A DNA stretch of 11,805 nucleotides from Caldilineaceae bacterium (GTDB lineage: Bacteria > Chloroflexota > Anaerolineae > Caldilineales > Caldilineaceae), in assembly GCA_026645575.1 (NCBI GenBank), contig JAPKMW010000176.1, forward strand, positions 1 through 11,805, given 5' to 3'. A program made the translations under genes and the position numbers. Position 1 is the stretch's first letter. Each line of letters starts with the position of its first letter. The notes beneath the pieces are model-generated. The model saw only the letters and a program-made list of their open reading frames with translations. It searched no databases and was not told the DNA's origin. This document shows positions 1 to 5,946 of this stretch, piece by piece.

Positions 1-698
1 GGCACAAATTGGCTTTCGTACCAGGTGCGCCCTTTGGCCCGCAACAAGACAAAGCGGGTCAAAAAGCCGGCCAGCATGGGAATGCCCAGGTAAAGTAAGA
101 CGCCCCAGGCAATTTCGCCAATACTGATTTCGACAATGCTGCCGCTCAAGCCAAAGAAGGGGGGCAAGACGGTGATAAAGACCCAGGCATAGAGACTGTA
201 GAAAAGCACCTGGAAGACACTGTTAAAGGCAACCAACCCCGCCGCATACTCGGTGTCCCCCTGTGCCAACTCATTCCAGACAATCACCATCGCAATACAG
301 CGCGCCAGCCCAATCATGATCAACCCGACCATATAGTCGGGGTAGCCGCGCAAAAAGAGAATCGCCAGAACAAACATCAATACCGGCCCAATCAGCCAGT
401 TCTGAATCAGCGAAAAGCCCAGAATTTTAGTATTGCGAAAAACCTCGCCCAACTCTTCGTATTTGACCTTGGCAAAGGGCGGGTACATCATCAAGATCAG
501 CCCAATGGCAATTGGAATGTTGGTGGCGCCAACCTGAAAGCGGTTGATAAACGCTTCGACACCAGGGATAAGATAACCGGCGGCCACCCCAATGAGCATT
601 GCCAAAAAGATCCAAAGGGTAAGAAAACGGTCGAGGGTGGAGAGCTGTTTAGGCGCTTGGGCGTGCGCTGTCGATTGCGCCGCGGCATATACGCTCAT
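1..698 (-). CDS. acr3: ACR3-family arsenite efflux permease, C-terminus beyond the window
   Basis: Membrane carrier that exports arsenite, As(III), from the cytoplasm using the proton gradient. The translated 232 residues are strongly hydrophobic with repeated membrane segments. They carry the family signature [13 protein letters not shown] around residues 130-142; Cys134 matches the conserved transmembrane cysteine needed for As(III) transport in characterised ACR3 proteins. A second conserved stretch, [12 protein letters not shown], follows at about 152-163. The ATG at 698 is preceded by GGAGG about 10 bases upstream. The frame is open to the left edge, so roughly the last third of the usual ~350 residues is missing. 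It starts 24 bp after the thioredoxin-like gene ends, so the two are almost certainly cotranscribed. The family call is secure; whether it also moves antimonite cannot be read from sequence. Confidence 0.95.
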   Translation of the reverse strand, partial: MSVYAAAQSTAHAQAPKQLSTLDRFLTLWIFLAMLIGVAAGYLIPGVEAFINRFQVGATNIPIAIGLILMMYPPFAKVKYEELGEVFRNTKILGFSLIQNWLIGPVLMFVLAILFLRGYPDYMVGLIMIGLARCIAMVIVWNELAQGDTEYAAGLVAFNSVFQVLFYSLYAWVFITVLPPFFGLSGSIVEISIGEIAWGVLLYLGIPMLAGFLTRFVLLRAKGRTWYESQFV

Positions 699-722
699 GA
701 TCTGCTTTTCCTCCTGTGCTTT

Positions 723-962
723 CTAGTGGGCTTGTTGAATCAACTGGATCATCTGTTGCTTGGTCGGTACGCCGCCACTGCGCATGACTTTCTCATTGAT
801 CACAATCCCTGGTGTGCTGAGAATGCCATATTCCATGATTGTCGGCAGATCCGTCACTTCGACAATAGTTGCGTCGACATTCAACTCTTTGACTACCTCG
901 GCGGCGATCGCTTTGGTCCGTTTGCAGTTGGCACAACCTTGGCCTAAGACTTTGATTTCCAT
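723..962 (-). CDS. Small thioredoxin-like redox-active disulfide protein (TM0996/MTH895 type)
   Basis: A 79-residue single-domain protein with a thioredoxin/glutaredoxin-like fold. It begins with beta strand MEIKVLG followed by the redox motif G9-C10-A-N-C13. Later it has the conserved cis-proline region STPGIVINEKV (about residues 49-59) and the turn SGGVP, all typical of the small TM0996/MTH895 group. It is cytoplasmic; no signal peptide is present. The start is well supported by AAGGAG about 8 bases upstream. Family members are often found beside DUF318/ArsP permeases and arsR genes, as here. By inference it supplies or shuttles thiol reducing power, or hands a thiol-bound metalloid to the efflux pumps; neither role is shown by the sequence. 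It lies between arsR and acr3. Confidence 0.9.
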   Translation of the reverse strand: MEIKVLGQGCANCKRTKAIAAEVVKELNVDATIVEVTDLPTIMEYGILSTPGIVINEKVMRSGGVPTKQQMIQLIQQAH

Positions 963-1044
963 AACTTATCTCCTTGCGTTTTTCCTCGCAACCCAAGCAC
1001 TCGGTACGGGTGGGCTGCCTGTGTTACTTGGTGTCAGTGGACTG

Positions 1045-1101
1045 CACACGCCTGTAGGCACAGACTGACTCTGGACTACGCAACTACATGACTGCGGACT
1101 A
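1045..1101 (-). repeat. Degenerate AGTC-type short repeat between arsR and the thioredoxin-like gene
   Basis: Starting at the arsR stop codon and reading on the minus strand, the spacer contains TAGTCCGCAGTCA, then TAGTCCAGAGTCA, then a weaker CAGTCCACTGACA. The first two share AGTCC-NN-AGTCA and most of the stretch can be read as roughly 7-bp units ending in AGTC. This resembles degenerate short tandem repeats common in gaps of some filamentous bacteria. No open reading frame or RNA gene is supported in the 136-bp spacer. Confidence 0.45.
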
Positions 1102-1494
1102 CTGAATGTCCATTGTTGGTTCTAGCCGAAGGGGCGTCGCTTCTTCCGCACATTTCGGACAGGGGCAGGCGATCAACCGCTTGTGCTGCGCCATCTCCGC
1201 TTGTTCACCTTGGCTCACCCCCAATACTTGATCAAGCCAGGCCGCAACCTCGGCATCGACCAACCGGTAGAAAACATTCTGCCCCTCTTTTTCATCGATA
1301 ATTAACCCTGCCTGGCGCAAAAAGCGCAGTTGCTGCGAAACATAAGGCTGCGGCTTGCCCAGGAGCGCCTCCAAATGGCAAACACACTCGGCATTGTGCC
1401 GCAGCACATCAAGAATGCGCAATCGTTCCGGATGGGCCAACAGCTTCAGGCGACTGCTGATTGTATCGTAATCGGGTGTTTGTGAGCTAGCCAT
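1099..1494 (-). CDS. arsR: ArsR/SmtB-family winged-helix transcriptional repressor
   Basis: A 131-residue metalloregulator that binds operator DNA as a dimer and releases it when it binds a metal or As(III). The winged helix spans about residues 10-85: LLAHPERLRILDVL, then the recognition region GKPQPYVSQQLRFLRQAGLI and the wing EGQNVFYRLVD. Cys37 and Cys39 lie in ECVCHL at the start of the metal-sensing helix, the same place as the ELCVCDL motif of arsenic-responsive ArsR. A C-terminal tail has a further thiol-rich CPCPKC (Cys110, 112, 115), which could supply extra ligands. The gene lies in the same direction as the permease before it (76 bp gap) and the thioredoxin-like gene after it (136 bp gap). 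It probably controls this cluster, perhaps through the direct repeats in the permease promoter. The inducer, As(III) or another soft metal, is inferred. Confidence 0.94.
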   Translation of the reverse strand: MASSQTPDYDTISSRLKLLAHPERLRILDVLRHNAECVCHLEALLGKPQPYVSQQLRFLRQAGLIIDEKEGQNVFYRLVDAEVAAWLDQVLGVSQGEQAEMAQHKRLIACPCPKCAEEATPLRLEPTMDIQ

Positions 1495-1510
1495 CTGCTA
1501 CACCAAATCC

Positions 1511-1542
1511 TGTATAACTGCACTTTCATGCGATGTCGTCAA
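1511..1542 (-). promoter_or_regulatory. Weak candidate promoter ahead of arsR
   Basis: In the 76 bp between the permease stop and the arsR start, the minus strand has TTGACG (1542-1537). A TTATAC/TATACA-like element follows (1517-1511) at a spacing of 19-20 bp, longer than ideal. It could give arsR a secondary promoter, but arsR may just as well be read from the strong promoter upstream of the permease. Confidence 0.25.
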
Positions 1543-1570
1543 AATATGGCGGCCAAAATAGTGAATAACA

Positions 1571-3040
1571 CTAGGCGGCGCCCAAGCCATAGCCGGTGCG
1601 CTCATTGCGCCGATTCACCAGCCAGAGCGCCATTACTAACACGGCAAGCAGAAGGCCGAGGTCGAGCGCAATCCAGAGCCAATGAACGCCATCTATCCAA
1701 GAACCATAGAGCAACCCGGCCAAGGTGCTGAAGAGTGCCACCCATCCGACATAGCTCCATGCTTTGCGCCGACCGATAATGGCCGCTACGATCAAGATGC
1801 TTTGCAGGCTCAATTCCGGGTCTGCCATCAGGTACGCCAGTAGTGGCCCACGATGCATACCGAGATTCAAGAACATATGTGCAATCGGCACCTCAACCAG
1901 TGTAGGGAAGTACATAAAGACGCCGAAAAGTACACCCGCCAGGTTGCCTCGTAGCGTGTTTGCACCGGCCACCATTTCGATCCATTCCGGTTGGATGAGG
2001 ACACGCAGCACACCCACTACAAAGACACCAGCCACCAGCAATGGAAAGATTTGCTTGACAAAGCGCCAGGACTCCCACAACCATTCCTGAAGCTCCGCTG
2101 TTGATAGGTGGCGTTTCGCCAGATAAGTCAGGAGCGCCAACGCCAGCAACACACCGATCATTTTTCCGGTCAACGCAATTTGCAACCCTTGCGCCGTAGG
2201 TGTTATCCCGACGGAGGCCACCACGAGTGTCAGCGCAACAAGACCCAGTGTCGTCCAACTCCAGCGGTTGACCTCATCTGTCACCTTGTCTAGCCCACGC
2301 CAGGCGGACAGACCGATCAGAAACAAGAGTCCAATTAAAATGGCGCCTTGGGCCGTTACCCCCTCCTCGCCTTTGCTGGCGTCGAAGGGAACCCAGGTGT
2401 AGAGCAGCGCCTGGAAATGGTCCATGCCGGCTACTGGTAGTGTGAACTGGGTATAGGTGTTGGTCAGCAGGTCGATCCTGAGTGTACCGGCCAAGAGCAG
2501 TGCTACCAGTACCAACAGGAAGAGCAAGGCGGCGCGCCGCATCTGACCCTTTGCCGTGAACGGATCGTTCGTGGCTGCGTCATGGGCGCGATCATCGTGG
2601 CTAAAGATCAGCGCCATGATCAGACCAATGCCGATTCCGAAGACGAGTGAGAGCGTTAGTCGCGCCACGGCCAAATCAACGCCAATCACACCGCCTGTGT
2701 AAACCAGCGCCAAAATATTGGCTGCCGGGGCAAAGAAGAGGAAAGTGATAGCTGGCCCTAACCCGGCGCCTTTCTTGTAGATGCCGGCGAAAAGTGGCAC
2801 GATGGTGCAAGAGCAAACCGCCAGTAGCGACCCCGCCAGCGCGGCCGCCGGGTATGAGACGATCTTGGGAGCGCTGCGACCAAGAAAACGGGTGACAGAC
2901 GCTTTGGGAATCAGCGCCGTCATGGCGCCAGCAATGAAGAATGCAGGAACCAAACAGAGGAGGACGTGTGCCGCCAAGTACGCGGCAAGGTTGCCGGTTC
3001 CCCCTTGCAGCAAGCGCCCCAGAAGCGCAGAAATGTCCAT
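1571..3040 (-). CDS. arsP: ArsP/DUF318-type permease (PF03773), metalloid or metal efflux
   Basis: A 489-residue integral membrane protein with about ten to twelve hydrophobic segments. The family hallmark VCSCTIVPLFAGIYKKGAG sits at about residues 75-93 with Cys76 and Cys78, followed by FLFFAPAANILALVYTGG. A second, related half (about 325-430) contains FGVFMYFPTLVEVPIAHMFL and GPLLAYLMADPELSL, the usual internal duplication. Relatives include ArsP, which exports trivalent methylated arsenicals, and SO_0444-type permeases linked to other metals. The neighbouring arsR, thioredoxin-like and acr3 genes favour arsenic, but the substrate is inferred. The ATG is preceded by GGGAGG about 6 bases upstream, and a near-consensus promoter lies 83-111 bp upstream, so this is the first gene of the resistance operon. 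The gene symbol is a best guess within the family. Confidence 0.88.
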   Translation of the reverse strand: MDISALLGRLLQGGTGNLAAYLAAHVLLCLVPAFFIAGAMTALIPKASVTRFLGRSAPKIVSYPAAALAGSLLAVCSCTIVPLFAGIYKKGAGLGPAITFLFFAPAANILALVYTGGVIGVDLAVARLTLSLVFGIGIGLIMALIFSHDDRAHDAATNDPFTAKGQMRRAALLFLLVLVALLLAGTLRIDLLTNTYTQFTLPVAGMDHFQALLYTWVPFDASKGEEGVTAQGAILIGLLFLIGLSAWRGLDKVTDEVNRWSWTTLGLVALTLVVASVGITPTAQGLQIALTGKMIGVLLALALLTYLAKRHLSTAELQEWLWESWRFVKQIFPLLVAGVFVVGVLRVLIQPEWIEMVAGANTLRGNLAGVLFGVFMYFPTLVEVPIAHMFLNLGMHRGPLLAYLMADPELSLQSILIVAAIIGRRKAWSYVGWVALFSTLAGLLYGSWIDGVHWLWIALDLGLLLAVLVMALWLVNRRNERTGYGLGAA

Positions 3041-3098
3041 AAGAACCCTCCCATCTCTGCATTACTGATTTTTAACGCATAAAGTTATATTTAGTCTT

Positions 3099-3151
3099 TT
3101 GCATATATAAATTATTGCATATATTCTACGCCCATTTTTACAAGCTGTCAA
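3099..3151 (-). promoter_or_regulatory. Sigma70-type promoter with direct-repeat operator for the metalloid-resistance operon
   Basis: On the minus strand a perfect -35 box TTGACA (3151-3146) is separated by exactly 17 bp from a -10 box TAGAAT (3128-3123). From the -10 onward, the AT-rich 10-mer ATATATGCAA occurs twice, at 3124-3115 and 3108-3099, 16 bp apart. One copy overlaps the -10 and the expected start site. That placement is what an ArsR-type repressor needs to block polymerase. The operon's own ArsR is the obvious candidate, by inference. The promoter is unusually AT-rich compared with its surroundings. Confidence 0.8.
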
Positions 3152-3185
3152 GGCTTCATTTTACATATTCAAGCTGCGATCAGCA

Positions 3186-3205
3186 GTAGAAAAACGGTTC
3201 TCTAC
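3186..3205 (-). terminator. Possible terminator-like hairpin after the polyferredoxin gene
   Basis: Four bases past the stop codon at 3211-3209, the minus-strand transcript can fold an 8-bp stem (GUAGAGAA with UUUUCUAC, one G-U pair) around a CCGU loop. The U-run lies inside the stem rather than after it, so this is a weak intrinsic terminator at best. It does separate the molybdoenzyme operon from the promoter that follows. Confidence 0.3.
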
Positions 3206-3208
3206 AAT

Positions 3209-4474
3209 CTAGATACCATTTTTCTCTATTTTTGCTGATCGTGTTAGTAGATCAGCCATTAATCCTGCACCGTCACGCAAGGATTGAACTGCGCCCGCCC
3301 CTTGCCGACAAGAGTGACAGCGGGCTAGCCTCTGATCCTTTGGCTGATCGGCTGTTGGTACGCCACACTGGCCGCATGGGGTAAGTCTACCTTCCAGCAG
3401 TGGCAGCCACGCATTGGTTAACAGTGCGTCCGTTGATAAGGTGTCACCTAGACGAATGGCTTTCTCTGGGCAAGCAAGCGTACAAACAGGGCAGTCAAGA
3501 CAAAGGGCGGCCTGAAAGCTGAGGCGAAAGTGGGCCTCCTCCACTGTAAAATGGAGCGCGCCAGTAGGACAAAAACGCGCACAAAGACCACAAGCGGAAC
3601 AGTTAGCGGCATTGAGTTGGATAGCGGCAAAGGGCAAGGCCGTCACGTTGATCTCCCCTTGTTCGCTTGGTGTCCACTGTTGTTGCAGGCGTTCTTGCAG
3701 AGCCATTCGTTCCGCCGGGATCTGCTGGGGCAAGCGGGCAGGAACGGGTATCGGCTGGTTGTCGGCTGCCGATGCAGGGGTGGGTAGGGTTGAATGATCA
3801 TGGGTATGGATAGCTCTACCCAGCGCGGTAAACAGACCGCGCCGTGACACAGGCGGATTGCCACTATCGATGAACCGGGGATTAGCGGCTTCCGTGGTGG
3901 GCTGATCGGCCTGTGAACTTTGCAAAAGGAATGCAGCGGGACGACCAAAGGCTTGCAAGAGCGTATTCGCCGTGGCGACGGTCTGTTGCAGGTGGCTTTG
4001 CGCTTGCCCAATTGGGCAAGCACAACAAGGAGTGTCATCCAGCCACACGGCCCGTTCGCCATCTTCGCTCAGGGTCAGCAGTTGGGCCAAGGAGAGTGCC
4101 GCCAGGCAACGGCGATGTTGCACAATGGTCGTGACCGGTGCTGTTGTATGTTGCGGGGTTGGGTGTAAGGCGCAGACCAGGACGATGGGTTGGCGCGGTA
4201 GTTGCTCCACTGTGCGGAGCAGTTGGCGTTCAGCGGCGTTCGGCTGGGTAAAGACTTCGGTCGGACAGCCGTGTAAGCAGAGGCCACACTTGACACACTG
4301 CTCCGCAGCCAGTACCGGTTTGTCATCCACCAGCGTCAGCGCCGCAACCGGACACAGCGTAACACAGTGACGGCAACCAGCCGCACGGTGCCGGGCATTA
4401 AGACAGCGTTCTATTTGCTGGGCAACCGCCGCGCCCCGAAAGGGGAAGTTTGCACTACCCGTTGCACCCGTCAT
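3209..4474 (-). CDS. Multi-cluster polyferredoxin with central cysteine motif and C-terminal zinc ribbon
   Basis: A 421-residue cytoplasmic protein without a signal peptide or membrane segment. The N-terminal part holds a ferredoxin-like pair: C24, C34xxC37xxxC41P and C60xxC63xxC66xxxC70P. A middle domain (about 95-185) has C101, C123 and a striking CCAC (150-153) before PIGQAQ. A linker has SRRGLF (210-215) followed by low-complexity sequence. A second two-cluster ferredoxin follows: C292xxC295xxC298xxxC302P and C325xxC328xxC331xxxC335P. The tail has two CxxC pairs (367/370 and 386/389), which look like a zinc ribbon. Up to four [4Fe-4S] clusters are expected. I do not recognise a named family for the whole protein. 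Its place after the molybdoenzyme and FmdE-like genes suggests cytoplasmic electron transfer or a maturation role. The Shine-Dalgarno sequence is weak (GAGTAAAG). Confidence 0.85.
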   Translation of the reverse strand: MTGATGSANFPFRGAAVAQQIERCLNARHRAAGCRHCVTLCPVAALTLVDDKPVLAAEQCVKCGLCLHGCPTEVFTQPNAAERQLLRTVEQLPRQPIVLVCALHPTPQHTTAPVTTIVQHRRCLAALSLAQLLTLSEDGERAVWLDDTPCCACPIGQAQSHLQQTVATANTLLQAFGRPAAFLLQSSQADQPTTEAANPRFIDSGNPPVSRRGLFTALGRAIHTHDHSTLPTPASAADNQPIPVPARLPQQIPAERMALQERLQQQWTPSEQGEINVTALPFAAIQLNAANCSACGLCARFCPTGALHFTVEEAHFRLSFQAALCLDCPVCTLACPEKAIRLGDTLSTDALLTNAWLPLLEGRLTPCGQCGVPTADQPKDQRLARCHSCRQGAGAVQSLRDGAGLMADLLTRSAKIEKNGI

Positions 4475-4500
4475 AGCACTTTACTCATCATCAACTATCC

Positions 4501-4524
4501 GCGATCATTTGTAACATGGATCGC
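4501..4524. promoter_or_regulatory. Small imperfect palindrome upstream of the polyferredoxin gene
   Basis: The arms GCGATCAT and ATGGATCGC pair with one bulged base around a 7-base centre (TTGTAAC). It lies 27-50 bases upstream of the start codon at 4474, where an operator or leader hairpin could act. Only the symmetry is seen; the role is a guess. Confidence 0.3.
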
Positions 4525-4532
4525 CATAAACA

Positions 4533-4607
4533 CTACCGCAAAGGGAGCGAAGAGCGCAAAGGTTCGCTTAAGGTTTTTCTTTGCGCTCTTCGCTCCCTTT
4601 GCGGTAG
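4533..4607. repeat. Long perfect hairpin repeat, copy 1 (29-bp arms)
   Basis: The left arm 4533-4561 and right arm 4579-4607 are perfect reverse complements over 29 bp, with a 17-base loop. Each arm reads as three 9-bp units (CCGCAAAGG, GAGCGAAGA, GCGCAAAGG). The loop begins TTCGCTTAAG, related to the loop of copy 3. It fills the gap between the FmdE-like gene and the polyferredoxin gene. No U-run follows the stem in the sense transcript, so it is not a standard terminator. A 29-bp stem in the operon mRNA could still affect stability or readthrough. Confidence 0.95.
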
Positions 4608-4626
4608 AACGATTTCATCAGTCAGC

Positions 4627-5256
4627 CTATGGTTGATGGACGACAACGGGAACCGGCAATTGCCACCAATAGCTCTCTTGTTCCGCCGCCACATAGTAAG
4701 CGTTGCCGGCACATCCTCGGCAGAGCCGCTGTTCGCCACAAATGACTTCGCGTTCGTTGATGATCTCTTCCCCACATTGGTCACAGTTGACCCGCACCCC
4801 TGGCCGGCTGACAATGGCTGCCACCGGTGTGGTCAAGGTGACGGCCTGGATGGTAAGCAGGTCGGCATCCGGCATGATTTGATAGGCGTGTAGTTGGGCA
4901 AAATAGTGACGGGGTTCGTCCGGGGCGTAGGCGTAGGCGCGTTCACGGACATCAACCCGCGGGGCAACGCGCACGGCGACCCCGGTTTTAACATCGATAA
5001 AGGTGGCGGCCACTTTGCCATAGTCTTCCACGCGCAGCGTGCGGTGGCCGACGGTGCAGTCGGTGGCGACTTCTACACCATCAGCAAAGCAGCCGTCAGT
5101 CTCCACAATCACCAGCAGCCGTTTATCGCTACGGGGCAGGTCTAGCCCTAACGCGGTGCCGCCGGCCAACCCAATGCGCGCGCCCAAGATCTGGCGGGGA
5201 CAGAGATGGCTGTGGCGTGCTGTCGAAGTTTGTAAAATTGCTTGTAAGTCTCGCAT
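4627..5256 (-). CDS. FmdE-like protein with C-terminal zinc ribbon
   Basis: A 209-residue cytoplasmic protein related to the E subunit of molybdenum formylmethanofuran dehydrogenase. Counting from the ATG at 5256, the N-terminal FmdE domain shows the hallmark HSHLCPRQILGARIGL (about residues 14-29) in place of the usual HGHLCPG. It continues with VIVETDGCFADGVEVATDCTVGHRTL and DYGKVAATFID. The C-terminal part has C-D-Q-C and C-R-G-C pairs 18 residues apart, a zinc ribbon as in many FmdE homologues. Bacteria with FmdE usually lack methanofuran pathways, and the role there is unknown; molybdenum-enzyme accessory or redox functions are plausible inferences. An upstream ATG at 5385 would add 43 residues without family likeness. 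The start at 5256 has AAGGAG upstream, with a slightly long 11-base spacing, and matches where homologues begin. Confidence 0.85.
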   Translation of the reverse strand: MRDLQAILQTSTARHSHLCPRQILGARIGLAGGTALGLDLPRSDKRLLVIVETDGCFADGVEVATDCTVGHRTLRVEDYGKVAATFIDVKTGVAVRVAPRVDVRERAYAYAPDEPRHYFAQLHAYQIMPDADLLTIQAVTLTTPVAAIVSRPGVRVNCDQCGEEIINEREVICGEQRLCRGCAGNAYYVAAEQESYWWQLPVPVVVHQP

Positions 5257-5284
5257 AATCCCATGATCTCCTTGCCAATTCGGC

Positions 5285-5414
5285 GCCGACACAAGGCTGT
5301 CGGCACGTCGGGAGGTCGCCCCGTTTCCAGCAGCGACCCGGCTCCTCGCCGTCATGATGCATTCAGCGGCGAGTGCGGTCGGCAAACCGTGGTTGCTACC
5401 GTAGGCTTGCCGAC
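5285..5414 (-). other. Structured GC-rich leader before the FmdE-like gene
   Basis: The 180 bp between the cytochrome stop and the FmdE-like start contain two stem-loops. One has perfect 7-bp arms GCCGACA/TGTCGGC (5285-5291 and 5298-5304, 6-base loop). The other has perfect 8-bp arms GTCGGCAA/TTGCCGAC (5378-5385 and 5407-5414, 21-base loop). Both share the GCCGAC core, so alternative pairings between them are possible. It may be a leader with attenuation-like behaviour; I do not recognise a known riboswitch class. Confidence 0.4.
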
Positions 5415-5436
5415 TCGGAGCAGTTGTTAGTTGCTG

Positions 5437-5805
5437 TCAGTTTTGTTGATCCACCTCATTCAAGTAGAGCAGAATCGCATCGATTTCACTATCCGATAAG
5501 CGAAAATTGGGCATGGCTGTATTGCTGTTGATCGCGCGCGGGTTTTGTAACCAGAGCCGCAACGTCACCTGCGCCGGGTCAGTCACCCGTTGGGTAATGC
5601 CGGCCAGATTGGGTGCTTTGAGCGCGCCCTCGTCGCCAATTTTGTGGCAACTCCGGCATTCATACGCCTCCACCAACTGCGCGCCTACGGCTGCTGTTGG
5701 TTCCACTTGCTTGATCAGATTCGTCCACAGGCGTGGCGGCCACAGCATTAGCCAGGCCGTAACACCCAACACCACCGCCACGCCATAAAACATGTTTCTG
5801 GGCAT
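5437..5805 (-). CDS. Membrane-anchored monohaem cytochrome c
   Basis: A 122-residue class I-like c-type cytochrome. From the ATG at 5805, an N-terminal hydrophobic segment (about residues 3-24, [17 protein letters not shown]) acts as an uncleaved anchor or signal. The haem motif C50-R-S-C53-H54 follows, then APNLAGI, and a Met98 in NTAMPNF is the likely sixth haem ligand. The C-terminal helix [15 protein letters not shown] is typical. The haem domain should face outside the membrane. It sits after the molybdoenzyme catalytic gene and probably exchanges electrons with that complex. A GTG at 5856 would extend the protein by 17 residues, but that start is close to a hairpin repeat. ATG at 5805 is preferred because it puts the anchor at the very N-terminus and has GGGGGTTG upstream. 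Confidence 0.9.
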   Translation of the reverse strand: MPRNMFYGVAVVLGVTAWLMLWPPRLWTNLIKQVEPTAAVGAQLVEAYECRSCHKIGDEGALKAPNLAGITQRVTDPAQVTLRLWLQNPRAINSNTAMPNFRLSDSEIDAILLYLNEVDQQN

Positions 5806-5863
5806 AAAGACAACCCCCAAGCGAAATGCGAAATTGCTACGGTTCGGCTGGTTCACGTCGAAG

Positions 5864-5930
5864 CCGCCAAGGGTGCGAAAAGCGTAAAGGATTTCTTTGT
5901 TCTGCTTTGCGCTCTTCGCACCCTTGGCGG
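5864..5930. repeat. Hairpin repeat, copy 2 (26-bp arms, two mismatches)
   Basis: Arms 5864-5889 and 5905-5930 pair over 26 bp with two mismatched positions and a 15-base loop, GATTTCTTTGTTCTG. That loop is nearly the reverse complement of the copy 4 loop, so the two copies are the same element in opposite orientation. It lies between the stop codon of the molybdoenzyme catalytic gene and the cytochrome start. Confidence 0.92.
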
Positions 5931-5946
5931 TGAAAAAGCCCCGTTG

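Noticed and set aside
3234..3256. 7-bp inverted repeat GCTGATC/GATCAGC
   Set aside because: It lies within the coding end of the polyferredoxin gene and is short enough to be chance.
4533..4607. Hairpin copy 1 as an intrinsic terminator
   Set aside because: The sense transcript has no U-run after the stem, and closely related hairpins occur in other contexts, so a repeat element explains it better.
5257..5385. 43-residue N-terminal extension of the FmdE-like protein from the ATG at 5385
   Set aside because: The extension has no likeness to FmdE and begins inside a stem-loop, whereas the ATG at 5256 fits the family's usual N-terminus.
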